Positions 25,074 through 33,638 of a stretch of DNA of 64,000 nt are shown piece by piece. Source of the stretch: Prevotellaceae bacterium UBA6398 (lineage in GTDB: Bacteria > Bacteroidota > Bacteroidia > Bacteroidales > Bacteroidaceae); the NCBI GenBank assembly GCA_002437495.1, contig DJQA01000013.1, forward strand, positions 53,532-117,531, read 5' to 3'. The notes under the pieces were generated by a model. That model saw nothing but the letters and a program-made list of their open reading frames with translations, was not told the origin of the DNA and did not search any database. Position 1 is the stretch's first letter, and each line of letters begins with the position of its first letter. The translations under genes and the position numbers were made by a program.

Positions 25074-27710
25074 CTATTCAAACAGCGATGGCTCTTTATC
25101 GCCTGCGTCTTCCTCGCGGCTGCTTTCCGCACTTTCCGTTTCAGGGTGTGGCTCGGGTGTGAGTTGCGAGGGAATTTGCTCCACGCCGGCAACGCTTAAC
25201 GTTGTAACCCTCTTTCCGCGAGCTTTGAAACTTTTTACGCCCACAAATTCGCTGGCTTCTATTTCCAACGGCTCACGGAAACAGTCAGCTCCGCCGAAAG
25301 TTATGCGAAAACGCGAATACTCGTCAGACGATAGGCAAACAAGTCTCGACTTTGCGTCATCGCCAAGGAAATTCTGCTTTCTTGACGAGCGTTCAAAGTT
25401 AAAACGCTTCAGGTAAAGATAATCGTTCTGCGTGGCATCGTAAAGCAGTGCCGTCCAAACCTTAGTTTCATCATATTTTTCCATTCTTACAATGCCGGGT
25501 TCGTAGTGGTTGCTGAGATCAAAGCCTGTGGTGTAAAACGTACCGTCGCCGAGCACCACAAGTATCCTGTCGTTTCCGTGGAACTCGCCCACGTAATCCC
25601 CGCATCCGTCTATGTTAAGGCGGTTTACGTCCTTGTCAAACCAAATCTTGCATCCTCCGAGTGTTGAAACGCCGTGGCTTTTGAGCGTTATGCGGTAAAC
25701 ATCGTTTTTTGTCAGAGTGTTGCCTCGGCTTTGGCGGCCTTTTATCTGCAAAGCCCCAAAATCGCACTCAAATGCCAGTTTCTTTATTTTCGGGCTAGGT
25801 TTCAGTGCAACTTTTATCACCTCAGCCTCGCCGTTGGGGTTGGCGGTGAAATAAACCACTCGGCTTCCCGGAGTTCCGAGTGTAAGGTCGTATTCGCGGT
25901 CGTGTGTAATGGAAGTTACGTTGAAGCGTTTGTAGTAATATGCCCCGGCCTTGCCGTCGCGGTAAACCACATTGTAAGTTGTGCGCTTGTCGTTCTTGCG
26001 AAACACGGCAAGGTGTATTATCTCAGCCTTGCGCTTTTCTTTTTTAGAGCGTTCGGTTTCTCCCACAAACAGCTTATCGGCCACTCGGGTAACCTTGTAT
26101 GTTCCGTCGCGATAGAATATTATCACATCGTCTATGTCGGAGCAGTTCTCAACAAACTCGTCGTGTTTCAGCCCTGTGCCAATGAATCCGTCGGCACGGT
26201 TTATGTAGAGTTTCTCATTGGCCTCTACCACTTTTGTCGCCTCTATGGTGTCGAATGAGCGTATCTCGGTTAACCGCGGATAGTTTGCGCCGTATTTTCC
26301 CTTTATCATGGAATACCAGTTAACGGCAACCTCCACAATGTTTTCAAGGTCTTTTTCTATTTTGGCTATTTCTGCGCGTATGCGCGCCATAAGTTCATCG
26401 GCCTTGTCTTTGTTGAATTTGAGTATGCGTTGCATCTTTATCTCGAGCAGGCGCAAAATGTCCTCGCGCTTTACTTCGCGCACAAAGTCTTTCTTGTAAG
26501 GCTCGAGTTTCGAGTCGATAAATGCAACCGTGGTGTCGATGTCGGGTGCTTGTTCGAATTGCTTTTCCTTGTATATGCGTTTCTCAATGAAAATCTTTTC
26601 GAGTGAGGCGAAAAACAGCTGTTCTCTGAGTTCTCCACGGCGTATTTCAAGCTCCATTTTCAGCAGATGCTTTGTGCGTTCCACGCTGCGGCGCAACACA
26701 TCGCTCACCGTGAGAAAATGGGGTTTGTTTCCCTCCACCACACAGCAGTTGGGCGAGATGCTCACTTCGCAGTCGGTGAATGCGTAAAGGGCATCTATTG
26801 TTTTGTCGCCGCTGGTTCCGGGGGCAAGGTGTATGTGAATTTCGGCATTTGCGGCGGTAACGTCCTCTACTTTGCGTATTTTTATCTTTCCTTTGTCGTT
26901 GGCTTTAAGAATTGAGTCGATCAGCGTTTGGGTGTTCTTCCCAAACGGGATTTCGGTTATAACGAGGGTTTTGTTGTCGAGCTTCTCGATTTTGGCCCTT
27001 ACCTTGACATTTCCGCCGCGCATGCCGTCGTTATATCGCGCCACGTCAACATATCCGCTTGTGGGGAAATCGGGATATAGCTTAAAATCCTCGCCGTGTA
27101 GGTAGCTCACTGCGGCATCGCAAATCTCGTTGAAATTATGGGGTAGTATTTTCGACGACAATCCCACGGCAATTCCCTCAACTCCCTGCGCCAAAAGCAG
27201 CGGGAACTTAACCGGGAGCGTTACGGGTTCTTCGTTTCTACCATCATACGATAGTTTCCACTCCGTTGTCTTGGCATTGAACATAACATCGAGAGCAAAT
27301 TTAGAAAGTCTTGCCTCGATGTAACGCGGTGCTGCCGCAGAATCATCGGTGAGTATGTTTCCCCAGTTTCCCTGGGTGTCAACAAGCAGGTTTTTCTGCC
27401 CCAGTTGCACAAGGGCATCATAAATAGAGGCATCGCCATGTGGGTGGAACTTCATTGTTTCGCCCACAATGTTCGCAACCTTGTTATAGCGTCCGTCGTC
27501 CATGCGCTTCATGGTGTGCAGAATGCGTCTCTGCACCGGTTTCAGCCCATCATCAAGGTGGGGCACGGCACGTTCGAGAATTACATAGCTGGCATAATCC
27601 AAAAACCAGTTCTCATACATTCCCGGCAGACGCTTTATACTGTCGCCGTTGTCGCCGGTTAAGGGAATGTATTGCGAATGAAGCTCTTTTTCGTTGTTTT
27701 CGTCAGACAT
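25074..27710 (-). CDS. parC: DNA topoisomerase IV subunit A (ParC-type)
   Basis: An 878-residue type IIA topoisomerase subunit. The N-terminal winged-helix domain has LVDTQGNWGNI and AAPRYIEARLSKFA, with the catalytic Tyr in PRYIEARL. QLGQKNLL and a coiled-coil tower follow, and the C-terminal region is beta-pinwheel-like but divergent (GRQSRGNTLTKNDVYRITLKS). Gyrase-type GQRGxxG boxes are absent, which favours topoisomerase IV over GyrA. parE is not adjacent. The gene shares a palindromic promoter region with the PorT-like gene. Confidence 0.88.
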   Translation of the reverse strand: MSDENNEKELHSQYIPLTGDNGDSIKRLPGMYENWFLDYASYVILERAVPHLDDGLKPVQRRILHTMKRMDDGRYNKVANIVGETMKFHPHGDASIYDALVQLGQKNLLVDTQGNWGNILTDDSAAAPRYIEARLSKFALDVMFNAKTTEWKLSYDGRNEEPVTLPVKFPLLLAQGVEGIAVGLSSKILPHNFNEICDAAVSYLHGEDFKLYPDFPTSGYVDVARYNDGMRGGNVKVRAKIEKLDNKTLVITEIPFGKNTQTLIDSILKANDKGKIKIRKVEDVTAANAEIHIHLAPGTSGDKTIDALYAFTDCEVSISPNCCVVEGNKPHFLTVSDVLRRSVERTKHLLKMELEIRRGELREQLFFASLEKIFIEKRIYKEKQFEQAPDIDTTVAFIDSKLEPYKKDFVREVKREDILRLLEIKMQRILKFNKDKADELMARIRAEIAKIEKDLENIVEVAVNWYSMIKGKYGANYPRLTEIRSFDTIEATKVVEANEKLYINRADGFIGTGLKHDEFVENCSDIDDVIIFYRDGTYKVTRVADKLFVGETERSKKEKRKAEIIHLAVFRKNDKRTTYNVVYRDGKAGAYYYKRFNVTSITHDREYDLTLGTPGSRVVYFTANPNGEAEVIKVALKPSPKIKKLAFECDFGALQIKGRQSRGNTLTKNDVYRITLKSHGVSTLGGCKIWFDKDVNRLNIDGCGDYVGEFHGNDRILVVLGDGTFYTTGFDLSNHYEPGIVRMEKYDETKVWTALLYDATQNDYLYLKRFNFERSSRKQNFLGDDAKSRLVCLSSDEYSRFRITFGGADCFREPLEIEASEFVGVKSFKARGKRVTTLSVAGVEQIPSQLTPEPHPETESAESSREEDAGDKEPSLFE

Positions 27711-27739
27711 ATACTTTAAGGGTGTCTTGTTTTGTTGCG

Positions 27740-27755
27740 TATCTTTGCAAAGATA
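27740..27755. promoter_or_regulatory. Perfect palindrome carrying -7 boxes in both directions
   Basis: TATCTTTGCAAAGATA is a 16-nt perfect palindrome that reads as a TATCTTTG -7 box on each strand. It lies between the divergent parC (start 27710) and the PorT-like gene (start 27828). No clear -33 elements were found, so promoter use is inferred. Confidence 0.55.
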
Positions 27756-27827
27756 ACTAAATTTCCGCTATACTCCCGGTGTGTAAAGGCAATAAACACC
27801 CGGCAATCGCGTTAATAACAATAAGCT

Positions 27828-28547
27828 ATGAGGTGCAAACTTAAACATATTGCTTTTACGGCCGCAGTTTTGGCCATGGCCGCAACCGGCATCAACGCCC
27901 AAACGCGCAAGGTACAGAACAAGCCCTACATAGACAACCGCAGATTTCATTACGGTTTCCTGTGTGCCGTGCATTCCCAAAGCATGAGCTTTGAGAACAA
28001 TGGGCATATAGGCGAAACCACCGGCGAACAATGGTATGCCGTCAACGACCGTGCCGACATAGGTTTCAGCATAGGTGTTCTGGGAGAGTGGAGGCTCAAC
28101 AAATATTTCGCCCTGCGCACCACGCCCACAATCAACTTCGGGCAAAAACACCTCACGTTTCGCGAAAAGTCTTCGGGCAGGGAAGTATCCGAATCTGTTA
28201 AGTCAACTCTTATTTCGGTTCCTGCCGATATAAAGTTCAGTGCGTTGCGCTTCAACAACCATCGCCCATATCTGCTTGCCGGGCTGAATGCCATGTACGA
28301 CCTCACGGGACACAAACAGGACGCTATACTTACAAAGCCGCTTTCGCTGTATGCCGAGTTCGGGCTGGGCTGCGATTTCTATATGCCGTTCTTCAAACTG
28401 ATACCCGAGATAAAGTTCTGCATCGGCCTTAACGATATTTTGGACAAAAACCGTAAGGGACTTATTGACAAGACAAAGCTTGCCTATACCGAAGCGGTTA
28501 ACTCGGCAAAGGCAAACATGGTGGTCGTTTCGTTCTATTTTGAGTAA
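27828..28547 (+). CDS. PorT-like outer membrane beta-barrel protein
   Basis: A 239-residue protein with a signal peptide (MRCKLKHIAFTAAVLAMAATGINAQ). The mature part starts KVQNKPYIDNRRFHYGFLCAVHSQSM and continues as alternating beta-strand sequence, ending in aromatic VVVSFYFE as outer membrane barrels do. Length and the N-terminal block resemble PorT, a type IX secretion accessory protein, and its homologues in Bacteroidota without a known type IX system. Other secretion genes are not in the window. Confidence 0.7.
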   Translation: MRCKLKHIAFTAAVLAMAATGINAQTRKVQNKPYIDNRRFHYGFLCAVHSQSMSFENNGHIGETTGEQWYAVNDRADIGFSIGVLGEWRLNKYFALRTTPTINFGQKHLTFREKSSGREVSESVKSTLISVPADIKFSALRFNNHRPYLLAGLNAMYDLTGHKQDAILTKPLSLYAEFGLGCDFYMPFFKLIPEIKFCIGLNDILDKNRKGLIDKTKLAYTEAVNSAKANMVVVSFYFE

Positions 28548-28810
28548 TGAACCCGCCCGGGGAAAGGGAGTAAACAATATTATGGCTCAGTTTTCCTCAA
28601 AGGCATATCGGTAAGGTTTGTTGCATAAGCAGCGGCAGGCCTACTATGTGCCGGTCCCGACTTATGTTATAATGATACCGTAATCGTGCTCTCGGCGAAA
28701 CCGTAAAGCCTTATAAATTCCGTAATCGTTTGATTTGTAAAGAAATACACCTGTAAAACAAAAAAATTAGCAAGGTGTTGTTTCTCAGAGCTTTGCCAGT
28801 GGCAAAAAAA

Positions 28811-28895
28811 GTTCTGATGTAATTTTTTCTACATAGGACATTGTTTTTTCTGCATAGGACATTGTTTTTTTCTACATACGATGTGGTTTATGCGA
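28811..28895 (+). repeat. 21-nt-unit tetramer element, copy A5
   Basis: Four units (21, 21, 22 and 21 nt) in the convergent gap between the PorT-like gene and rubrerythrin. Units 2 and 3 have the core reversed (CATAGGACAT). No palindrome follows. The preceding 28548-28810 shows no gene or RNA that I can support. Confidence 0.85.
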
Positions 28896-28967
28896 CAAAG
28901 GCAAACAAATTCCGTGGCGTGCGTGGCGGCAATCGCGCGTTATTTTGTGAAATGTATTTGCAAAAAA

Positions 28968-28995
28968 ATATGGTGCGCTTTGGGGCGCACCATAT
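28968..28995 (-). terminator. Terminator of the rubrerythrin gene
   Basis: On the minus strand ATATGGTGCGC pairs with GCGCACCATAT around a 6-nt loop, and seven T follow. It lies 29 nt past the stop codon. Confidence 0.92.
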
Positions 28996-29024
28996 CCTTG
29001 ATATGCGTTTGGTGATTTTTCTGC

Positions 29025-29582
29025 TTACTTGTTTCTGAAATAGCGGTCAAGCAAACCTTTGAAGCCGCGTCCGTGGCGTGCCTCGTCCTTTGCCATTTCG
29101 TGCACAGTGTCGTGTATTGCATCGAGGTTAAGCTCCTTTGCGCGTTTTGCAATGCGGAATTTGTCGGAGCATGCACCTGCTTCGGCAGCAGCGCGTTTTT
29201 CGAGATTTGTCTTGGTGTCCCAAACAACATCGCCGAGAAGTTCCGCAAACTTGGCTGCGTGTTCTGCCTCCTCGAAAGCGTAGCGCTTGAAAGCCTCCGC
29301 AATTTCGGGATAGCCCTCGCGGTCGGCCTGACGGCTCATGGCGAGATACATTCCCACTTCGCCACATTCGCCATGCCAGTGTGCGTTAAGGTCTTTTATC
29401 ATTTCTTCGTCGCAACCCTTTGCCACGCCGACAACGTGTTCTGTCTCAAAATTAAGACCGTCGTCGCTTTCATCAACCTCTTTGAACTTTGATGCGGGAG
29501 CGTGGCATATCGGACATTCTTTCGGAGCTTCCGTACCTTCGTAAACGTAACCGCAAACGGTGCAAATAAATTTTTTCTTCAT
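29025..29582 (-). CDS. Rubrerythrin with N-terminal rubredoxin domain (reverse rubrerythrin type)
   Basis: A 185-residue peroxide-reducing protein. Residues 1-35 are a rubredoxin-like iron centre (FICTVCGYVYEG and CPICHAPASKF, two CxxC pairs). The ferritin-like diiron domain follows, with HWHGECGEVGMYLAMSRQADREG and AFEEAEHAAKFAELLGD, and DEARHGRGFKGLLDRYF at the end. Placing rubredoxin first is the reverse of classical rubrerythrin. In anaerobes this type detoxifies peroxide with reducing equivalents from NADH. It is monocistronic. Confidence 0.92.
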   Translation of the reverse strand: MKKKFICTVCGYVYEGTEAPKECPICHAPASKFKEVDESDDGLNFETEHVVGVAKGCDEEMIKDLNAHWHGECGEVGMYLAMSRQADREGYPEIAEAFKRYAFEEAEHAAKFAELLGDVVWDTKTNLEKRAAAEAGACSDKFRIAKRAKELNLDAIHDTVHEMAKDEARHGRGFKGLLDRYFRNK

Positions 29583-29650
29583 GACTCTTAGTTTTTAATT
29601 GTTATGTAAAAGTTTATTTGTCTCCGCCCCATTGTCATCGGGTGAAGATG

Positions 29651-29680
29651 CAAAGATACGCACTTGTTTTTAACCGACAA
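29651..29680 (-). promoter_or_regulatory. Promoter of the rubrerythrin gene
   Basis: On the minus strand TTTG ending at 29678, a 19-nt spacer and TATCTTTG (29658-29651) match the -33/-7 consensus. The leader is about 65 nt. Confidence 0.75.
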
Positions 29681-29788
29681 ATATTTTGACCGAAAAATTT
29701 CAAAATTATGAGGTTTTCCTGCTTTTTGCTAATTTTGCATCAGGCATTGTGCCTCGGAACTGATAGACATTTATAATAATACGGCAAT

Positions 29789-30475
29789 ATGGCAGTGAAA
29801 TCGGTTGACCCTCGCAGCGCGAAGGTATTTGAATTTCTTTCTTGCATAGCAGAACACAACGACCGTGATTGGTTCAAGGCCAGTCGCAGCCTTTACGACG
29901 AGGCGGCTGAAGCCTTTGATGATATTGTGGCGGGGCTTATAGCGCGGATTTCCGAGTTTGAACCCGAGGTGGGGCGACTTTCGCCGTCCGACTGCACCTA
30001 CCGCATTTACCGCGACATACGCTTCAGCAACGACAAACGTCCTTACAAAATCCACATGGGGGCGTACATCAACGCGCATGGCAAAAAATCGGTTCATGGC
30101 GGCTATTACATCCATTTCCAACCCCACAACAGTTTGGCGGCGGGCGGAAGCTACTGCTTGGATTCAAAGCAACTTAAAGCCGTAAGGGAAAGCATAGTTG
30201 ACAATGTCGAGGAGTTTTCCGCCATAGTCGAAGCCCCCGCGTTCAAGAGTCTGTTTCCCGTTATAGGTGAGGAACGTCTTAAAACCGCCCCCAAAGGCTT
30301 TCCGAAGGATTTCCCGTATATGCGCTATTTGCAGCCCAAAGACTATTCGGTTTCCACTCCGTTGAGCGATGACTTGTTGCTATCGCCGGGCTGGGAGAAT
30401 AAGGTGGTGGATATATTCCGCACCATGAAACCCATGCTCGACTTTGTTAATTACACCGTTGACGATTACGAATGA
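29789..30475 (+). CDS. DUF2461 domain-containing protein
   Basis: A 228-residue cytoplasmic protein. It shows VFEFLSCIAEHNDRDWFKASRSLYDEA, YRIYRDIRFSNDKRPYKIHMGAYI and GGYYIHFQPHNSLAAGGSY, the conserved blocks of DUF2461 (TIGR02453). Function is unknown. The stop is followed directly by a hairpin shared with the convergent nitroreductase gene. TAATTTTG at 29730-29737 may be its -7 box. Confidence 0.88.
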   Translation: MAVKSVDPRSAKVFEFLSCIAEHNDRDWFKASRSLYDEAAEAFDDIVAGLIARISEFEPEVGRLSPSDCTYRIYRDIRFSNDKRPYKIHMGAYINAHGKKSVHGGYYIHFQPHNSLAAGGSYCLDSKQLKAVRESIVDNVEEFSAIVEAPAFKSLFPVIGEERLKTAPKGFPKDFPYMRYLQPKDYSVSTPLSDDLLLSPGWENKVVDIFRTMKPMLDFVNYTVDDYE

Positions 30476-30476
30476 A

Positions 30477-30502
30477 AAAAGCGCGGGTTATTCCGCGCTT
30501 TT
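30477..30502. terminator. Shared bidirectional terminator overlapping a stop codon
   Basis: AAAAGCGCGG (30477-30486) pairs with CCGCGCTTTT (30493-30502) around a GTTATT loop. The plus-strand gene stops 1 nt before it. The minus-strand nitroreductase stop (30488-30490) is inside the loop. Confidence 0.85.
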
Positions 30503-31126
30503 CATGTATCCCACCGTGTTGTTAAGCATCGGCACTTGTTGGGGCGTGAGCTTAAGCTGCTCGATAAGTGTCTCCCTGTCCATGGTTCCCCTTGGGCAGC
30601 ACGCCCATCCTGCGCCGGAGCATATAAGGCAGATGTTTTGGCTAACGTAGCCCGCATCGGCAAGCCCGAACTTGTTGGGCATGTTGCCGAACTTCGCGCC
30701 GTTGCTCACAAGCACTAACGACAGCGGGGCTTTGGCTGTGAATTCCTGCCCGCGTGCCACAGCCGGGCGAAGATCCTGGTCGCTGCGCCGCTCAAGTGTG
30801 TTTGTCTGCGGATTCCAAAAGTATGCGCCGTCTTTCCTTATCACGAAAATCTCAATGTCTTGCTTGTTCATTGCCGAAGGTGCGGTGCGCTTGCCGTCTT
30901 CGCGGTTAATACCGTTAGCAGCCCAAAGCAGGGTTGAAAGGTCTTGGTCGCTGAACTCCTTGTCGGATATGCTGCGCACCGACTGCCTGTTTTGCAGCGC
31001 ATAGATTAGGGTTGCTTTAAGCGACTTGTCGGGCTGCGGGAGTTTGATGCTGCTTTGCGCCCGGCATGATGCGGATGCCGCAATGGCGGCAATCAGCGCA
31101 AGGTTGCGGAAAAGTGAAATGTTCAT
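30488..31126 (-). CDS. Exported nitroreductase-family (SagB-type) flavoprotein
   Basis: A 212-residue protein with a signal peptide (MNISLFRNLALIAAIAASASCRAQ). The mature part shows ALQNRQSVRSISDKEFSDQDLSTLLWAANGINREDGKRTAPSA, the FMN-binding start of the nitroreductase fold in its SagB/ThcOx-like version. GLADAGYVSQNICLICSGAGWACCPRG contains the second conserved block. The cofactor is presumably FMN. An export signal on a nitroreductase is uncommon outside Bacteroidota. Substrate unknown. Confidence 0.82.
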   Translation of the reverse strand: MNISLFRNLALIAAIAASASCRAQSSIKLPQPDKSLKATLIYALQNRQSVRSISDKEFSDQDLSTLLWAANGINREDGKRTAPSAMNKQDIEIFVIRKDGAYFWNPQTNTLERRSDQDLRPAVARGQEFTAKAPLSLVLVSNGAKFGNMPNKFGLADAGYVSQNICLICSGAGWACCPRGTMDRETLIEQLKLTPQQVPMLNNTVGYMKSAE

Positions 31127-31257
31127 GATTTTGCTTGTTTGTAATTTGCGGTAAAATTACGACTATTTTCCGCAACGCCCAAACTCCCGCCGCATGATTT
31201 ATGGCGTTTTCCTTGGGTGCGCTATGTTTTTTCTGACTAATATCCGTAACTTTGCAG

Positions 31258-31500
31258 CGACTGCGGTTCGCGTCTGGAGTTTTGTTCCGCGAGCGATTAA
31301 AAGGGAAGCGGGTGGGAATCCCGCACAATCCCGTTGCTGTGTGTCTTTCGCAAAGTGCCGAGTGTGCTTTGCGTTACGCCCGAAAGGGTGATTTCCCGCC
31401 GTGCCTACAGGCACGAAAGCCATTGCAGCCGTTGGCTGTGAGAAGGCGTGGGACATGACGAGCCAGAAGACCTGCCGCAGCCCATAATGTTCGGCACCTG
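31258..31500 (+). ncRNA. Cobalamin riboswitch
   Basis: The leader carries GGGAAGCGGGTGGGAATCCCGC, then CCCGTTGCTGTG, GAGAAGGC and the B12 box AGCCAGAAGACCTGCC at about 31461-31476, in the order found in cobalamin riboswitches. A TAACTTTG box at 31246-31253 places the transcript start just before the aptamer. It precedes a BtuB-type receptor, as expected for vitamin B12 feedback. The edges are approximate. Confidence 0.93.
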
Positions 31501-31636
31501 CGAGGACGGGAACGGACAACATTCGGGGGATGTGCCTTGTGCGTTCTTCCGGGGCGGTGTGCTTGGGTCTGCATCGCCAATGTTGCTGTGTGTGTTCCGT
31601 TTCTTTTAGGGCCAGGCTTATCATGGAAGAAACGGA

Positions 31637-33634
31637 ATGAGGAAGTACATTATATATATGTCTGTGTTTTTTGTCTCCGGCGCGTATGCGCAGGGGGATA
31701 CTGCTTTGCGCGACACCCTTGACGCTCCTGCGTTGCCGGCGGCGGTGGTCAGCGGGCAGCGCATGGCTAACACGATAACCTCGCAACAGACTCTTGACGG
31801 CGAAAGCCTTAGGCGCATGAATTCGTACAGCGTTGCCGATGCCGTGCGTTATTTCTCGGGCGTGCAGCTCAAGGACTACGGCGGCATAGGCGGACTTAAA
31901 ACCATAGACGTTCGCAGCATGGGAACGGAACACACCGCCGTGAGCTACGACGGTGTGGAGATTGTCAACGCGCAAAACGGCATTGTTGACCTTGGGCGGC
32001 TCTCGCTTGCAAATGTGGGCGGCATAATCTTGAGCAACGGCGGAAACGGCAGTATTTTCAAGCCCGCGCGCAATTTTGCATCGGCATCGAATGTGGACAT
32101 AATCCCACGTAGGCCGGAATTTCACGGCAGGGCGTACAACCTGCGTGCCATGGTGCAGGGAGGCTCTTTCGGCACATTCTCGCCCGAGGTGCTTTGGGAA
32201 CGGAAACTGTCGGAAAATACGGCCTTGCAGGTTGACGCCGCTTGGCTCACTTCAAACGGCAGATACAAATACCGCTACCAATTGGACGGCGGATACGACA
32301 CCACCGCCACACGGCGCAACGGCGACATAACGGTGTTGCGGGGCGAGGCTTCGCTTTACGGACGCCTTTCGGATGGGAACTGGCGTGCAAGGGGCTATGT
32401 TTACTCCTCGCGGCGCGGGTTGCCCGGAGCGGTGGTGAGAAACCGCCTTTCGCACATCGACCGCCAAAGGGATGTGAACTCTTTTGTGCAGGGCGCACTC
32501 ACTAAACGATTCGGAAATTATTCGTTGCTTGTAAACACAAAGCTCACATACGACTATCTTCATTATTTCTACGACCCGCGCCGCGACCAGGGGGCTATGT
32601 TCATAAACAACCACTATCGGCAGAGCGGCGTGTACGTGTCGGCGGCAAACAAATACGATTTCTCGGAAAACATACAGGCATCGGTTTCGGCAGACTATGC
32701 TTTTGACGCACTTGATGCCGACCTTCGCGAGTTTGCCAAGCCTTTGCGCAACAGCGTTTTCACGTCGGCGGCTGTAAACGCCCGCACCGGGGATTTCGAG
32801 TTTCAGGGAAACGCTTTGCTTACATATGCAGGCAACCGCGTAAGAAACCGCAACGGCGGAAAAAGCTCGGAGCATATCGGTTTTACGCCTGCCGTGTTTG
32901 CCGCGTGGCACCCGGCTTTTTTCCCGGGATTTACTCTGCGTGCGTTCTTAAAGCGTTCCTACCGCGTGCCAACGTTCAATGATTTGTATTACACTTTTAT
33001 AGGAAACTCCAACCTCAAACCGGAATATGCCACACAGGTTGACGGCGGAATTTCATGGCGCATTGCCAATGGGGGAAAAGCGTTGAAAAACTTCGAAGTC
33101 AGACTCGATGGTTACATAAACCGCATATCCGACAAAATCATTGCCGTGCCTACAACAAACCAGTTCCGCTGGACGATGACTAACCTCGGGAGAGTTGTAG
33201 TGCATGGGCTTGACGCGAGGGCGGAAACAGTTATAAGATTTGCGGGCGTGGACATAGGCGCAAAGGCAACATATACGTGGCAACGCTCAATGGACTGCTC
33301 CGACAAAAACAGCCCTTACTACAAGGGACAGATAGCTTACATACCCAAGCATTCGGCTTCGGCTGTTGTAAATGTGGCTTGGAAAAGGTGGAGCGCCGAT
33401 TACAGCTTCCTGTACACAGGACGACGTTACGACTCGAGCGCGAACATTCCCGCCAACTGCATACGCAGCCATTGCATAAACGACCTTGCCATAAACCGCA
33501 GTATGTTGCTAATGGGAGCGGAAGCGAAAATTTCGCTGGCAGTGAACAATGTGTTCAACCGCCACTACGATGTGGTGAGGTGTTACCCCATGCCGGGAAG
33601 GAACTGTAAAATCATTTTATCAATAAACATATAA
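31637..33634 (+). CDS. btuB: TonB-dependent receptor, BtuB-type (cobalamin uptake)
   Basis: A 665-residue outer membrane receptor. A signal peptide (MRKYIIYMSVFFVSGAYAQ) is followed by a plug domain (LPAAVVSGQRMANTITSQQTLDGE, then VDLGRLSLANVGGIILSNGG). A 22-strand-type barrel follows, ending in IILSINI. There is no N-terminal carboxypeptidase-like extension. The cobalamin riboswitch upstream and BtuG-like lipoprotein 4 nt downstream make a corrinoid substrate very likely. The inner-membrane BtuCDF transporter is not nearby. Confidence 0.88.
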   Translation: MRKYIIYMSVFFVSGAYAQGDTALRDTLDAPALPAAVVSGQRMANTITSQQTLDGESLRRMNSYSVADAVRYFSGVQLKDYGGIGGLKTIDVRSMGTEHTAVSYDGVEIVNAQNGIVDLGRLSLANVGGIILSNGGNGSIFKPARNFASASNVDIIPRRPEFHGRAYNLRAMVQGGSFGTFSPEVLWERKLSENTALQVDAAWLTSNGRYKYRYQLDGGYDTTATRRNGDITVLRGEASLYGRLSDGNWRARGYVYSSRRGLPGAVVRNRLSHIDRQRDVNSFVQGALTKRFGNYSLLVNTKLTYDYLHYFYDPRRDQGAMFINNHYRQSGVYVSAANKYDFSENIQASVSADYAFDALDADLREFAKPLRNSVFTSAAVNARTGDFEFQGNALLTYAGNRVRNRNGGKSSEHIGFTPAVFAAWHPAFFPGFTLRAFLKRSYRVPTFNDLYYTFIGNSNLKPEYATQVDGGISWRIANGGKALKNFEVRLDGYINRISDKIIAVPTTNQFRWTMTNLGRVVVHGLDARAETVIRFAGVDIGAKATYTWQRSMDCSDKNSPYYKGQIAYIPKHSASAVVNVAWKRWSADYSFLYTGRRYDSSANIPANCIRSHCINDLAINRSMLLMGAEAKISLAVNNVFNRHYDVVRCYPMPGRNCKIILSINI

Positions 33635-33638
33635 AAAC

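Noticed and set aside
28548..28810. Possible structured RNA (tmRNA or RNase P) between the PorT-like gene and repeat A5
   Set aside because: I looked for the conserved ends and motifs of both RNAs and found none; the stretch has only weak local pairing.
31199..32125. Long open frame on the minus strand opposite the cobalamin riboswitch and btuB
   Set aside because: It overlaps the riboswitch and the well-supported btuB coding frame; its translation has no recognisable domain and a composition typical of an antisense frame.
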